Positions 24,213 to 32,795 of a stretch of DNA of 64,000 bases are shown here, piece by piece. Source of the stretch: DASUPK01 sp963843085 (GTDB taxonomy: Bacteria; Actinomycetota; Thermoleophilia; Solirubrobacterales; 70-9). The stretch lies in assembly GCA_963843085.1 (NCBI GenBank), contig CAWJJG010000001.1:62001-126000 (forward strand). The letters are read 5' to 3'. The notes beneath the pieces are model-generated. The model ran no database searches. It was given only the letters and a program-made list of their open reading frames with translations, and had not been told where the DNA came from. Made by a program: the position numbers and the translations under genes. Numbering within the stretch: position 1 is the stretch's first letter; each line of letters begins with the position of its first letter.

Positions 24213-24878
24213 TCAGGCGGCGCGGCGGGCGACGAAATACGTACCTTCGGCCGCCTGGCCGCGCTCGACCTCGGCAAGCCCGGCCTTGCGGAAGCCGCGC
24301 GCCAACACGGAGTCGGGCGTGTAGAAGGGGGTGCGCTCGCCCCAGGTCGCCGCGACGACCGCGAACCCGCCCGGGCGAAGCACGCGCGCGATCTCGCCGA
24401 AGAAGGGAGGCACGTTGAGCTGGGTGACCAGGTCGAAGGAGTCTTCGTCAAAGGGAAGATGGGAGGCGTCCCCGACCTTGAAGGCGACCCGCCCGTCGGG
24501 ATCGAGCCCGATCCGGCCCTGCGCCCTGCGAACCATCTCCTCGGAGAGGTCCACGCCGCGAACCCTGGCGTGGGGGAACTCGCGGGCGACCAGCAGCGCC
24601 CCGTCGCCGAGCCCGGTGCCGATGTCGAGCGCTCGCTCCGGCTCGGGCCGCACGTGCAGCAGGGCGGCCGCGAGCGGGGCGAGGTGAACGGGTCCAGAGC
24701 TATCGACGCGCTGACCCCAGTTCGCCGCCCGGCCCTCCCAGTAGCGGTGGCTGATGCCGCGGAGCAGCGGCCAGGCGAAGGGCGCGTGCGCAACGAGGCC
24801 GTTGATCGCTCGGCCGGCCAGGCGGTTTCGCCTGCTCGGGGGTGCGGGATCCGTGCCGGTCGCCACGGGGCCGATCAT
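24213..24878 (-). CDS. Class I SAM-dependent methyltransferase
   Basis: 221 residues. The SAM-binding motif I is ALDIGTGLGDGALLVA, motif II region GVDLSEEMVRRA, motif III VGDASHLPFDEDSFDLV, and LNVPPFFGEIARVLRPGG follows, the pattern of UbiE-like/Methyltransf_11 enzymes. The substrate is unknown. The ATG at 24878 is chosen; longer frames run into low-complexity sequence overlapping the divergent cyclophilin gene. It is the first gene of the leftward run that contains the lipid kinase, murT and gatD. Confidence 0.82.
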   Translation of the reverse strand: MIGPVATGTDPAPPSRRNRLAGRAINGLVAHAPFAWPLLRGISHRYWEGRAANWGQRVDSSGPVHLAPLAAALLHVRPEPERALDIGTGLGDGALLVAREFPHARVRGVDLSEEMVRRAQGRIGLDPDGRVAFKVGDASHLPFDEDSFDLVTQLNVPPFFGEIARVLRPGGFAVVAATWGERTPFYTPDSVLARGFRKAGLAEVERGQAAEGTYFVARRAA

Positions 24879-24906
24879 CGCAGGCCCCGCGAGTAGGCTT
24901 CGGCGC

Positions 24907-25557
24907 TTGAGAGCGGGGCGGACAGCGCTTGCGGCTCTGCCGGCGATCGCTCTGCTGGCGGGTTGCGGAGGTGGAGGAGGAGGAGAGACATCGAGCGTCG
25001 CCCTGCCCGCGGGTTGCGCCAAGGTCTCGCAGCCGCCCGCGAAGCAGGTCCACCTGGCCCGTCCGACCGGGAGCCTGAGCGGGCCCGCCACCGCGACCGT
25101 GGTCACCAGCTGCGGCGACTTTGAGATCGCCCTCGACAGCGTGAGAGCGCCGAAGACGACGGCGTCCTTCGCCTACCTCGCGCGGCACGGCGTCTACAAC
25201 GAGACGACCTTTCATCGGATTGTCCCCGGATTCGTCATCCAGGGCGGAGATCCGACCGGCACGGGCACCGGTGGTCCCGGCTACTTCGTCGACGAGACGC
25301 CGCCCAGCGGCCTCTCCTACACGCGAGGGACCGTGGCCATGGCCAAGAGCCCGGTCGACCCGCCGGGACGCTCCGGGAGCCAGTTCTTCGTGGTGACGGC
25401 CGCCGACGCGGGATTGACCCCGGACTACGCGCTGGTCGGCCAGGTCGTGAGCGGCCTCGACGTGGTCCAGCGGATCGAGAAGCTCGGCACGCCCGGGCCG
25501 AGGGGCACGCCGAAGGCGCCGGTCCTGATCAGGGCCGTCACGGTGAGGCGGGGCTGA
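24907..25557 (+). CDS. Cyclophilin-type peptidyl-prolyl isomerase, lipoprotein
   Basis: 216 residues. A TTG start at 24907 gives a lipoprotein signal peptide with lipobox LLAGC, then a Gly-rich linker. The cyclophilin domain has TTFHRIVPGFVIQGGDPTG (with the catalytic Arg), GTVAMAKSP, GSQFFV and YALVGQVVSGLDVVQRI. It should speed cis-trans proline isomerisation of secreted proteins outside the membrane. The start lies 28 bases from the divergent methyltransferase, and the stop overlaps the next ATG (TGATG), which links it to the peroxiredoxin gene. Confidence 0.9.
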   Translation: MRAGRTALAALPAIALLAGCGGGGGGETSSVALPAGCAKVSQPPAKQVHLARPTGSLSGPATATVVTSCGDFEIALDSVRAPKTTASFAYLARHGVYNETTFHRIVPGFVIQGGDPTGTGTGGPGYFVDETPPSGLSYTRGTVAMAKSPVDPPGRSGSQFFVVTAADAGLTPDYALVGQVVSGLDVVQRIEKLGTPGPRGTPKAPVLIRAVTVRRG

Positions 25558-26012
25558 TGGCGAAGCCCAAGGTGGGTGACAAGGCACCGGACTTCGAGCT
25601 CGAGGGCACGGGCTCGCGCCCCTACCGGCTCACGGACTTCGCGGAGACCGGCGTGATCCTCGCCTTCTACCCAGGCGACTTCACGCCGGTCTGCACCCGG
25701 CAGTTCTGCTCGTACCGCGATGACGGCGACCGCATCGAGGCGCTCGGGGTGCCGATGATGGGCATCTCGCCCCAGACCGTCGACTCGCACGAGCGCTTCG
25801 CGGACCAGCACGGGCTGACGGTGCCGCTGCTCTCCGATCCCGGCAAGAAGGTCGCGCGGTCCTACGGCGTGGTGGGGCCGGGCGGTTTCATCCGCCGGGC
25901 GATCTTCCTCGTCGACCGCGAGGGCATCCTGCGCTACCGGCACGTCGCGCTCTTCGGCCTGCGTTACCAGGACGTCGGGGACCTGGAGCGAGCCGTGGCC
26001 GCTCTTCCCTGA
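25557..26012 (+). CDS. Peroxiredoxin (AhpC/TSA, Bcp/PrxQ-like)
   Basis: 151 residues. It reduces hydroperoxides through the peroxidatic Cys46 in FTPVCTRQFC; Cys51 five residues on is placed like the resolving Cys of atypical two-Cys PrxQ enzymes, giving an intramolecular disulfide. The start VGDKAPDFELEG and the RAIFLVDREGILRYRH strand are typical. It would be recycled by thioredoxin. It is coupled to the cyclophilin by TGATG and followed within two bases by a hydrolase. Confidence 0.93.
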   Translation: MAKPKVGDKAPDFELEGTGSRPYRLTDFAETGVILAFYPGDFTPVCTRQFCSYRDDGDRIEALGVPMMGISPQTVDSHERFADQHGLTVPLLSDPGKKVARSYGVVGPGGFIRRAIFLVDREGILRYRHVALFGLRYQDVGDLERAVAALP

Positions 26013-26013
26013 G

Positions 26014-26868
26014 ATGGCGCAGCAGTTCGAGCAGACCCCATTCGAGCTCGACTCCTCGGGGACGACGCTGAGCGGCGAGGAGGTGGGGGAGGGAGACCCG
26101 GTCGTCCTCCTGCACGGCATCACGGCCACCAGGCGGTACGTGCTTCACGGCTCCCTCGCCCTCGCGCGGCGGGGATACCGCCAGATCTCCTACGACGCGC
26201 GCGGCCACGGCGAGTCCGCGCCGGCCGGGGACGGCCGGTACGGCTACGGCGAGCTGACCTCCGACCTGCGGGCCGTCGTCGCCGATCGCGGCACTGGCGG
26301 GCCCGCGCTCGTCGGGCACTCGATGGGCTGCCATACGGCGACCTCGTACGCGCTCGACCACCCGGGCGAGGTGGCGGCACTGGTCCTCGAGGGCCCGGTG
26401 ACGCTCGGCCTGCCGGCGACCGAGGAGACACTCGCCTACTGGGACGGGCTTGCTGACGGGCTGGAGGGGGGCGGGCTCGAGGGGTTCATGCAGGCCTACG
26501 AGGCCAGTCTCGAGACCGATCCCGACTGGACCGAGACGGCCCTCCGGATCACACGCGAGCGGATGCAGCTGCACCGCCATCCCGAGGCGCTTGCCATCGC
26601 TCTGCGAGAGGTCCCGAGGTCGCTGCCCTTCGAGGGCCTCGCGGAGCTCGAGGCGCTCGACGTGCCCGCGCTCGTCGTCGCCAGCTACGACGAGGCCGAT
26701 CCGGGACATCCGTACGCGATCGCCGAGGAGTGGGCGGAGCGGCTGCCGCGGGCCCGGCTGGTCAGCGAGGAGAAGGGGAAGTCGCCGCTCGCCTGGCAGG
26801 GCGGGCGCCTCTCCCGCGTGATCGCGGACTTCCTGGACGAGCCGGCGGTTCGAGAGCGGCTCAGCTAG
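26014..26868 (+). CDS. Alpha/beta-fold hydrolase
   Basis: 284 residues. Oxyanion-hole motif VVLLHGITATRR, strand-4 pattern ISYDARGHGESA, nucleophile elbow LVGHSMGCHTA and a VPALVVASYDEADPGH strand with the acid residue. The general-base His is expected near the C-terminus, but the usual GxxHxP pattern is not obvious there. The substrate is unknown. It begins two bases after the peroxiredoxin stop and is probably co-transcribed with it. Confidence 0.85.
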   Translation: MAQQFEQTPFELDSSGTTLSGEEVGEGDPVVLLHGITATRRYVLHGSLALARRGYRQISYDARGHGESAPAGDGRYGYGELTSDLRAVVADRGTGGPALVGHSMGCHTATSYALDHPGEVAALVLEGPVTLGLPATEETLAYWDGLADGLEGGGLEGFMQAYEASLETDPDWTETALRITRERMQLHRHPEALAIALREVPRSLPFEGLAELEALDVPALVVASYDEADPGHPYAIAEEWAERLPRARLVSEEKGKSPLAWQGGRLSRVIADFLDEPAVRERLS

Positions 26869-26900
26869 GCCGATCCTCGGTCGCTTCTATATTTCATCGC

Positions 26901-27239
26901 GTGGCAGACGACGACGGCTATCCGATCCACTACGCGGCCGTGAAGCGCGGCACGCCGGTCTACGCGGCCGACGCCCAGCAGGTCGGCATCATCGACGAGG
27001 TGGTCGACAACTACCGGGAGCGCATCCTGGACGGATTCGTCATCGAGAACACCCAGGGCGAGCTTCGCTTCGTCGACGCGCCGGAGGTGGCTCGCACCGC
27101 CGAGCGGGCGGTTCGTCTGACGATCGACTCGGCCACGGCGGCTCAGCTGCCCCCACCGGAGCGCGCCGCCCCGGAGTTCGCTCCGCGCCGTGCGGGCCGG
27201 CTCGGCAAGCTGCTCGGCGGCAACTGGCGCCGGCGCTAG
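26901..27239 (+). CDS. PRC-barrel-like domain protein
   Basis: 112 residues. The central part KRGTPVYAADAQQVGIIDEVVDNYRERILDGFVIE matches the PRC-barrel pattern, a small beta-barrel used in RNA processing and photosynthetic reaction-centre proteins, where it usually mediates binding. The C-terminus is basic and unstructured. The GTG start follows TATATTTCATCGC, an AT-rich pocket that could be a promoter. Its function is unknown. Confidence 0.7.
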   Translation: MADDDGYPIHYAAVKRGTPVYAADAQQVGIIDEVVDNYRERILDGFVIENTQGELRFVDAPEVARTAERAVRLTIDSATAAQLPPPERAAPEFAPRRAGRLGKLLGGNWRRR

Positions 27240-27245
27240 TGCCGC

Positions 27246-27977
27246 TCAGACCCTGAGGAGGTCCTTGAGCAGCCTCGCATTGCGCAGCGCGTACCCCTCC
27301 CAATCGTTGTTGAAGTACATGTGGATCTCCGTGTTCCGCCGCCACTGGGAGATGCGGCGGGCCCAGGTCTCGATCTCCCGCCGCGAGTAGTTCCCGTGCC
27401 GTCCCCGACTGCCGTGATGGAGCCGGATATACGTCCAGTCGGCGGTGCGGACGTGCGGGGTGCTCACCCAGCGGGTGGACTCGTCGCCGATCACCAGCGC
27501 GGCCCCGTGCCTCCGCAGCAGGTCATAGACCTCATCGGTGAACCAGCTCTCGTGACGGAACTCGAAGGCATGACGCCCGCGGGGCAGGGCTCGCAGCGCA
27601 TTCGAGAGGCGCTCGACGTTCCGGTGGAAGTTCGCCGGGAACTGCCAGAGCAGGGGCCCGAACTTCTCGCTCTCCGTCAGGGGGCCGAGCGGTTCGTAGA
27701 AGCGCTCGATGTAGGGGTCCAGCGTCTTCAGCCGCTTCACGTGGGTGAGGTAGCGGCTCGCCTTCACCGCGAAGATGAAGCCGGGAGGGCTCTGCTCCAG
27801 CCACCCCTGGACGGCCGACGGCTTCGGCAGGCGATAGAAGGTGTTGTTGATCTCGACCGTGTCGAAGTGCTCGGCGTAATAAGGGAGCCACTGGCGTTGC
27901 GGGAGACCCTTGGGATAGAGACGCTCGCGCCAGTGCGGATACACCCAGCCGGAGCAGCCGACGCGCACCGCTTTCAT
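27246..27977 (-). CDS. DUF72 family protein
   Basis: 243 residues, a TIM-barrel protein of the DUF72 (YecE-like) family. Signatures include VGCSGWVYPHWRERLYPKG at the start, VEINNTFYRLP, FAVKASRYLTHVKRL, LLWQFPANF, FEFRHESWF and MYFNNDWEGYAL. The molecular role of the family is unsettled. The ATG overlaps the stop of the phosphatase gene upstream (TGATG), so they are co-expressed. A second, more distant DUF72 gene lies at 31905-32795. Confidence 0.9.
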   Translation of the reverse strand: MKAVRVGCSGWVYPHWRERLYPKGLPQRQWLPYYAEHFDTVEINNTFYRLPKPSAVQGWLEQSPPGFIFAVKASRYLTHVKRLKTLDPYIERFYEPLGPLTESEKFGPLLWQFPANFHRNVERLSNALRALPRGRHAFEFRHESWFTDEVYDLLRRHGAALVIGDESTRWVSTPHVRTADWTYIRLHHGSRGRHGNYSRREIETWARRISQWRRNTEIHMYFNNDWEGYALRNARLLKDLLRV

Positions 27978-29611
27978 CAACCAGCGCCGTTGTGATGCAG
28001 CACCAGAACGGCGATGTCATCGCGCGGCTCGCCGCCGTGTCGCTTGATCGCGGCCTGTGAGACCGCTTCGGCGATCTGATCGGCGCTTCTCCCGGCGAAC
28101 TTGGCGAGCTCGTGCGAGAGCCAGTCCGGGTCGTCGCCGTCGCCGCGATCACGGACGTCGAGCACCCCGTCCGTGTAGAGGATCAGCGAATCACCCTTGG
28201 CGAGGGTCGCATCCGTGTCGGCGATCACGGGCGAGGGGAGGGCTCCGAGCAGCGTCCCGGGCTCACCGATCGCGTCCACAGCCCCGTTCTTGCGGAGGAT
28301 CAGCGGCAACGGATGGCCGCCGAGAGCGACGGTCACGTGCGCGGAACCGCGTCCGTTCGACGGCGCCTGGATCCGGGCCAGTGCGGCGGTGCAGAACTGC
28401 AGGTCCGCGCGCTCGGAGCTGATCGAGTCGTGGAGCGTGCGCAGAACCTGGCTCGGAGCGCTGTCCCGGGAGGACGCGGTGCGAACTGTGTAGCGAGCCA
28501 GGGCGGTCAGCGACGCCGCCTCCGGCCCCTTGCCGCAGACGTCCCCGATCACCGCGGTCCAGGAGCCCGACCCACTCGGGAAGACGTCGTAGAAGTCACC
28601 GCCCACCTCGTAGGCCTCGCCGGCCGCCAGGAAACGTGATGCCGACTCGAAGCCGCTGATCTCGGGGAGGGAGCGCGGCAGCAGGCTGTGCTGGAGCACC
28701 GCGGAGATGTGGGCCTGCTGCTCGTGCAGCCGCGCGTTGTCGAGCGCCAGGGCGGCTCGATCGGCCAGGCGCTTGGCGGTCCGCCGCGAGACGTCGTCGT
28801 AGGTCTTGGCCGGCCGCATGATCCAGAGGGTCAGTGCTCCGAGCACGGAGCCACGAGCGCCGAGGGGAAGGACGATGCACCACTTGAATCGGTGCCTGCG
28901 GAGCAGTTCCCGCTCGTTCTCCCGGGTCGTGATCCGGTCGATCTCCTTGTCGGAGAGCTGGTCGAGGTTCACAGGCTGCCCGGTGCGGATCACCTCGGCC
29001 ACCGGATGTGGCCCGTGTGGGTCGATGGGGGCATCGGCGCGCAGCCTCACGAAGATGTCTGCGACCTCGGTGTTCCGTCCCTTGGCCGCCATTCGCTGGA
29101 TCGAGCCGTCCGCCATCACGATGTCCACCATCGCGACGTCCCCAAGCCCGCTGACGGCAAGGTCGGCGAGGTGCTCGGCGCGCTCCTTCTGATCGAGGGC
29201 GTCCTCCATCAGCCCCCCGGCGTCCGCCAGCAGCTCCGATGCCGCCTGCTCGCGGTTCAGCCTGAGCCGCAGGCTCGCGACCCAAAGCCCGGCCAAGGAC
29301 CCGGCCAGAACGGTGGCGAGGGCGACGAGGCGCTGGCCACCGTCGAGGCCCTGGTTCCAAAGGATCGAGAGAAGCGCCAGGCCGATGCAGAAGGTCGCCA
29401 CCACCGCGGTCTCGGGAAGCGACGCGCTCATCGCCGCGATCACGGGAGGAATGGCCAGCAGGCCGACGATAACCAACTCGTTCCCCGCCACGCCATCCAG
29501 CACGGCGATCAAGCTGGCCAAAACCATTGCGATCAGCGCCGGACCCGAGATCTCCTGCAGGCCCGCGAGAGTCGGAGGTGGAGCAACCAGCTCTCGATCC
29601 CTGACCGTCAT
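27977..29611 (-). CDS. Membrane PP2C/SpoIIE-type serine phosphatase with GAF domain
   Basis: 544 residues. The N-terminal membrane part has about four segments (about 24-120), then a coiled linker, a GAF-like sensor domain (about 145-300) and a PP2C/SpoIIE phosphatase domain with EVGGDFYDVF, IGDVCGKGPEAA and ILYTDGVLD, holding the metal-binding Asp residues. Such RsbU-like phosphatases act on anti-sigma-factor antagonists in partner-switching stress circuits. No antagonist or anti-sigma gene of that kind lies beside it. It is divergent from the DUF202 gene with only 24 bases between. Confidence 0.9.
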   Translation of the reverse strand: MTVRDRELVAPPPTLAGLQEISGPALIAMVLASLIAVLDGVAGNELVIVGLLAIPPVIAAMSASLPETAVVATFCIGLALLSILWNQGLDGGQRLVALATVLAGSLAGLWVASLRLRLNREQAASELLADAGGLMEDALDQKERAEHLADLAVSGLGDVAMVDIVMADGSIQRMAAKGRNTEVADIFVRLRADAPIDPHGPHPVAEVIRTGQPVNLDQLSDKEIDRITTRENERELLRRHRFKWCIVLPLGARGSVLGALTLWIMRPAKTYDDVSRRTAKRLADRAALALDNARLHEQQAHISAVLQHSLLPRSLPEISGFESASRFLAAGEAYEVGGDFYDVFPSGSGSWTAVIGDVCGKGPEAASLTALARYTVRTASSRDSAPSQVLRTLHDSISSERADLQFCTAALARIQAPSNGRGSAHVTVALGGHPLPLILRKNGAVDAIGEPGTLLGALPSPVIADTDATLAKGDSLILYTDGVLDVRDRGDGDDPDWLSHELAKFAGRSADQIAEAVSQAAIKRHGGEPRDDIAVLVLHHNGAG

Positions 29612-29635
29612 GTGTTTAATCGTAATTCGGTCGAC

Positions 29636-30010
29636 ATGGAAACAGAGGACTCCAAGGTTCCCAGCGAGGGCTGGGATGCGATCCGGCGCACCAGGCTCGC
29701 CGCCGAGCGCACGGAGCTCGCCTGGTGGCGCACGGCGCTCACCTCGATCGCCGTCGCCATCGCCGTCGGTCGCGTGGTTCCGGAGCTGAGCGGCACCAGC
29801 ACCGAGTGGCCGTATCTAGTGGTCGGCGTCGGCTGGGCGCTCTATTCGGTCGCGCTCTTCGGGTACGGCTCGATCAGATCGCGGCAGGTCGAGATGGCTC
29901 TGGACAGTGGGGAGATGATCCAGAGCTCCCGCGTGGAGACCCGGTGGCTGATGGGGGGAGGGGTGCTCCTCTGCCTCGCCACCGTCGGCCTGATCGCCGC
30001 CTCGGCCTGA
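29636..30010 (+). CDS. DUF202 (YidH-like) small membrane protein
   Basis: 124 residues. The signature of the family is visible: RTRLAAERTELAWWRTALTSIAVAIAVGR, then two further hydrophobic segments (about 56-78 and 100-122), giving three membrane helices. The function of the family is unknown. The ATG at 29636 follows the 24-base gap to the divergent phosphatase gene, with TTTAAT as a possible promoter element. No ribosome-binding site is seen, so it may be leaderless. Confidence 0.85.
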   Translation: METEDSKVPSEGWDAIRRTRLAAERTELAWWRTALTSIAVAIAVGRVVPELSGTSTEWPYLVVGVGWALYSVALFGYGSIRSRQVEMALDSGEMIQSSRVETRWLMGGGVLLCLATVGLIAASA

Positions 30011-30075
30011 CGCTTGCTCCTTTGGTCGAGGTGCCGCCGGATAACCGCGTGCACCGTTATGTCAACTTTGGGCCG

Positions 30076-30420
30076 ATGGAGATCGAGCTGAGAGACGCCC
30101 CGCCCGGGGACCCCGTGACCCTGCGCCTCGCCGAGGCCCTGCGAGACGAGGTCGAGGAGCGCGACTTGCACAACGGCGCGGCGCGATCGGACATGTCGCT
30201 GGCCAGCGCGATCGACCCGGACAGCGACAGGCTCGTGGCGTGTGTCGGTGCGGAACCCGTGGGAATCGGCGCGCTGCGGTTGCTCGGGCGCAAACACGGT
30301 CAGCCCGCGATCCGCCCGGACACGATCGCGCGGCTGGTCGAGGCGAACGGGATGTAGGTGGCCGCGGGTTTCCGCCGGATCGAGGACTACAACTCGAATC
30401 CGCGGTCCGATCGCTGGTAG
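30076..30420 (+). pseudogene. GNAT acetyltransferase, decayed
   Basis: The frame from the ATG at 30076 begins like a GNAT enzyme (EIELRDAPPGDPVTLRL, VACVGAEPVGIGALRLLG). It then jumps to a late-family segment (ARLVEANGM), meets an in-frame TAG at 30355 and continues in the same frame with AAGFRRIEDYNSNPRSDRW, the usual GNAT C-terminus. The acetyl-CoA-binding region (R/Q-x-x-G-x-G) of roughly 35-40 residues is missing. An internal deletion plus a nonsense codon makes this an inactive relic. Confidence 0.7.
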
Positions 30421-30514
30421 AGAAGTCCCCCGCCTGAGTTTCCATAACTCATCTTCCCGTGCATTCCCTACGCACGGCTCTGGGGACATCCGGGCCACCC
30501 GGTGGAATCGAGGC

Positions 30515-30805
30515 ATGAGGCAGGACCCGGCGCATCGGCCCTGGCGCGCACTCTCAGCGATGGTCACCGCCGGTGCCACATGCGTCGCCTGCGGGTCGCG
30601 TGAGGACCTGGTGGCCCATCACAAGATGCCCCGGCGCTACGGAGGGCTCGACGTGCTGGAGAACCTCGAGCCCGTCTGCCGCAGCTGCCATCCCTCGGTG
30701 GAGCAGGAGGCGATTGCGCGGGCGAAGCTCGCCTGGGAGCGGCCGGAGTGGCCGGAGCGACCTCGCTCCAGGCCGAGAAGACCTCGACTGATCCCTCCTT
30801 ACTGA
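30515..30805 (+). CDS. HNH nuclease-like small protein
   Basis: 96 residues. CVACGSREDLVAHHKMPRRYGGLDVLENLEPVCRSCH shows the treble-clef zinc site (CxxC and CxxC) with the His-His of an HNH endonuclease and a following Asn. The C-terminus is Arg/Pro rich. Such stand-alone HNH proteins can be nickases or remnants of mobile elements, but nothing mobile is seen nearby. It is convergent with topoisomerase IB, with seven bases between the stops. Confidence 0.8.
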   Translation: MRQDPAHRPWRALSAMVTAGATCVACGSREDLVAHHKMPRRYGGLDVLENLEPVCRSCHPSVEQEAIARAKLAWERPEWPERPRSRPRRPRLIPPY

Positions 30806-30812
30806 CCTGGAC

Positions 30813-31868
30813 TCAGTCCACCCGCTCGATTACGGGAGAGGACTCGCGCCGGTCGATGAGGTCGAGGACGGCCTCCTCGATCGGCCTCTGCACCTCGAGC
30901 CAGTCGGCGGGATCCTCGGGCAGCCGCTCGAAGACCCCGCCGACCGTCAGCCCTCCGTCGAAGCGGTCGAAGACGCGGGGATCGATGTACGAGGCCCGGC
31001 ACACCGCCGGGGTGTTGCCGAGATATCGCGACACTTGCTTGACGGCGTCCCGGGTCGCCCGGGCGCGCCCTCCCCTGGTGCTCAGGTCTCGCTCGCGAGC
31101 GGAGGCGGCGAGAACCACGGCGGCGAGGACCGTCGCGTTCCAGGTCCTGAAGTCCTTGGCGCTGTGCTGCTCGCCGATCGTCTCCTTGATGTAGTCGTTG
31201 ATGTCGTTGGAGCGGATGTCCCGCCACGAGCCTTCGTCGCGGTAGGCGAGTAGCTCGTGGCCGCCACCGCGGCGCGAGCGCAGCTTCCTGACGAGGCCGG
31301 AGATCGCGCGGTCGCCGACGGTCTGTACGCGCCGCTTGCCGCCCTTGGCCTCGTAGTCGAAGATCACCGAGTCCCCCTTGATGCTCACGTGCCGCTTGCG
31401 CATCGTCGCCAGGCCGTACGTTTCGTTCTCCTCCGCGTACCCCTCGGACCCGATTCGGAAGAAGCCGCGGTCGAGCAGCCGCACCGCACAGGCCAGCACG
31501 CGCTCCCGCGAGATGCTGCGCTTGCGGAGGTCGCGCTCGACCTGCCCGCGCAGCTTCGGCAGGCAGCGCGCGAACTCCGTCATCGCGTCGAACTTCTGGC
31601 GGTCCCGGCGCTCGCGCCAGAGGTCGTGGTAGCGGTACTGCTTGCGCCCGCGGGCATCGGTCCCAGTTGCCTGGATGTGCCCGAGCGGATCCGAGCAGAT
31701 CCAGACGTCCTCCCAGGCCGGCGGGATGGCCAGCGCCCGGACACGCTCGACGGTGTCTTCGTCATCGATCCGCTCACCGTCCTCGTCGAGGTACTCGAAG
31801 CCCTTGCCGCGCCGTCGCCTGGTTATGCCCGGAGATGCACAGTCGATGCGTCTCAGGCGGCCCGCCAT
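30813..31868 (-). CDS. DNA topoisomerase IB (poxvirus type)
   Basis: 351 residues. It relaxes DNA supercoils by a transient 3'-phosphotyrosyl bond. The N-terminal domain starts GITRRRRGKGFEYLDEDG and contains YRYHDLWRERRDRQKFD. The catalytic domain has the active-site Arg/Lys/His residues in regions such as RNATVLAA-type helices and the tyrosine in CRASYIDPRVFDRF. Length is normal for bacterial enzymes of this group, which are accessory to gyrase. It is divergent from the second DUF72 gene by 36 bases. Confidence 0.92.
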   Translation of the reverse strand: MAGRLRRIDCASPGITRRRRGKGFEYLDEDGERIDDEDTVERVRALAIPPAWEDVWICSDPLGHIQATGTDARGRKQYRYHDLWRERRDRQKFDAMTEFARCLPKLRGQVERDLRKRSISRERVLACAVRLLDRGFFRIGSEGYAEENETYGLATMRKRHVSIKGDSVIFDYEAKGGKRRVQTVGDRAISGLVRKLRSRRGGGHELLAYRDEGSWRDIRSNDINDYIKETIGEQHSAKDFRTWNATVLAAVVLAASARERDLSTRGGRARATRDAVKQVSRYLGNTPAVCRASYIDPRVFDRFDGGLTVGGVFERLPEDPADWLEVQRPIEEAVLDLIDRRESSPVIERVD

Positions 31869-31904
31869 GCGGCGTCAATACCCGGCTGACGCGATAGTTA
31901 GCGC

Positions 31905-32795
31905 GTGACAATCGTCGTCGGCACGTCGAGCTGGTCCGACCCTGGCTTCGTCGAGCACTGGTATCCGAAAGGCCTCGCGGCCTCCGAGCGCCTGGACTTC
32001 TACGCCGAGCGCTTCGAGGCCGTGGAGCTCAACTCGAGCTTCTACGCGATCCCGTCGATCCAGGCGGTCGAGGGCTGGGTCAAGCGAACGCCGGAGGGCT
32101 TCCGGTTCGATGTCAAGCTCCACAAGCTCCTCTCTCACCACGCCGGGCAGCTCAAGGAGCTGCCCCCCGACCTGCGAGACGAGGCCGAGACGAACGAGCG
32201 CGGCCGGGTGATCCTCGATCCGGCGCTCCTCGACGAGATGGTCCGCCGGACCGCCGAGACGATGGAGCCCCTCGCGGAGGCCGGCAAGCTCGGTTCGTAC
32301 CTCCTCCAGCTCACCCCGGCTTTCGACCCGCGCGATCACGACCTGGACGAGCTCGCCCCGGTGGTCGACGGCCTCGCGCCCACCCCTGTCGCGGTCGAGT
32401 TCCGGCGCCGGAGCTGGGCGTCTGAGAGGAGGCTCCAGCTGGTGCTCGACTGGCTGGCGGCGCATGACGCGGTGTTCGTCTGCGTGGACACTCCGCCCGG
32501 TGACCACGTGCCGATCTTCCCTCCGATCGACGCCGTCACCCGGGACTCGCTTGCCTACATGCGCTGCCACGGCCGCAACACCGAGGGCTACCTCCACGGT
32601 CGCAGCGTGGCCGAGCGCTTCGACTACGACTACTCGGAGCGTGAGCTCGAGGAGATCGCGGGGCGGGTCACCTCGCTCGAGTCCGACGCTGAGCAGGTAC
32701 ACGTGATGTTCAACAACAACGCCCGCCAGGCCGCGCCGAAGGCGGCTCGGGCTCTGCGGGTAATCCTGGGTCAGGACGCCGGACCCGAGCCATAG
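31905..32795 (+). CDS. DUF72 family protein, second copy
   Basis: 296 residues. IVVGTSSWSDPGFVEHWYPKG, VELNSSFYAIPS, FRFDVKLHKLLSHH, LLQLTPAF, VEFRRRSW, and VHVMFNNNARQAAPKAA near the end mark a DUF72 TIM barrel of a different branch from that at 27246-27977. The insertion at about 80-115 is absent from the first copy. The two copies bracket the HNH and topoisomerase IB genes. The GTG start follows TAGTTAGCGC. A highly structured non-coding stretch follows the stop. Confidence 0.9.
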   Translation: MTIVVGTSSWSDPGFVEHWYPKGLAASERLDFYAERFEAVELNSSFYAIPSIQAVEGWVKRTPEGFRFDVKLHKLLSHHAGQLKELPPDLRDEAETNERGRVILDPALLDEMVRRTAETMEPLAEAGKLGSYLLQLTPAFDPRDHDLDELAPVVDGLAPTPVAVEFRRRSWASERRLQLVLDWLAAHDAVFVCVDTPPGDHVPIFPPIDAVTRDSLAYMRCHGRNTEGYLHGRSVAERFDYDYSERELEEIAGRVTSLESDAEQVHVMFNNNARQAAPKAARALRVILGQDAGPEP

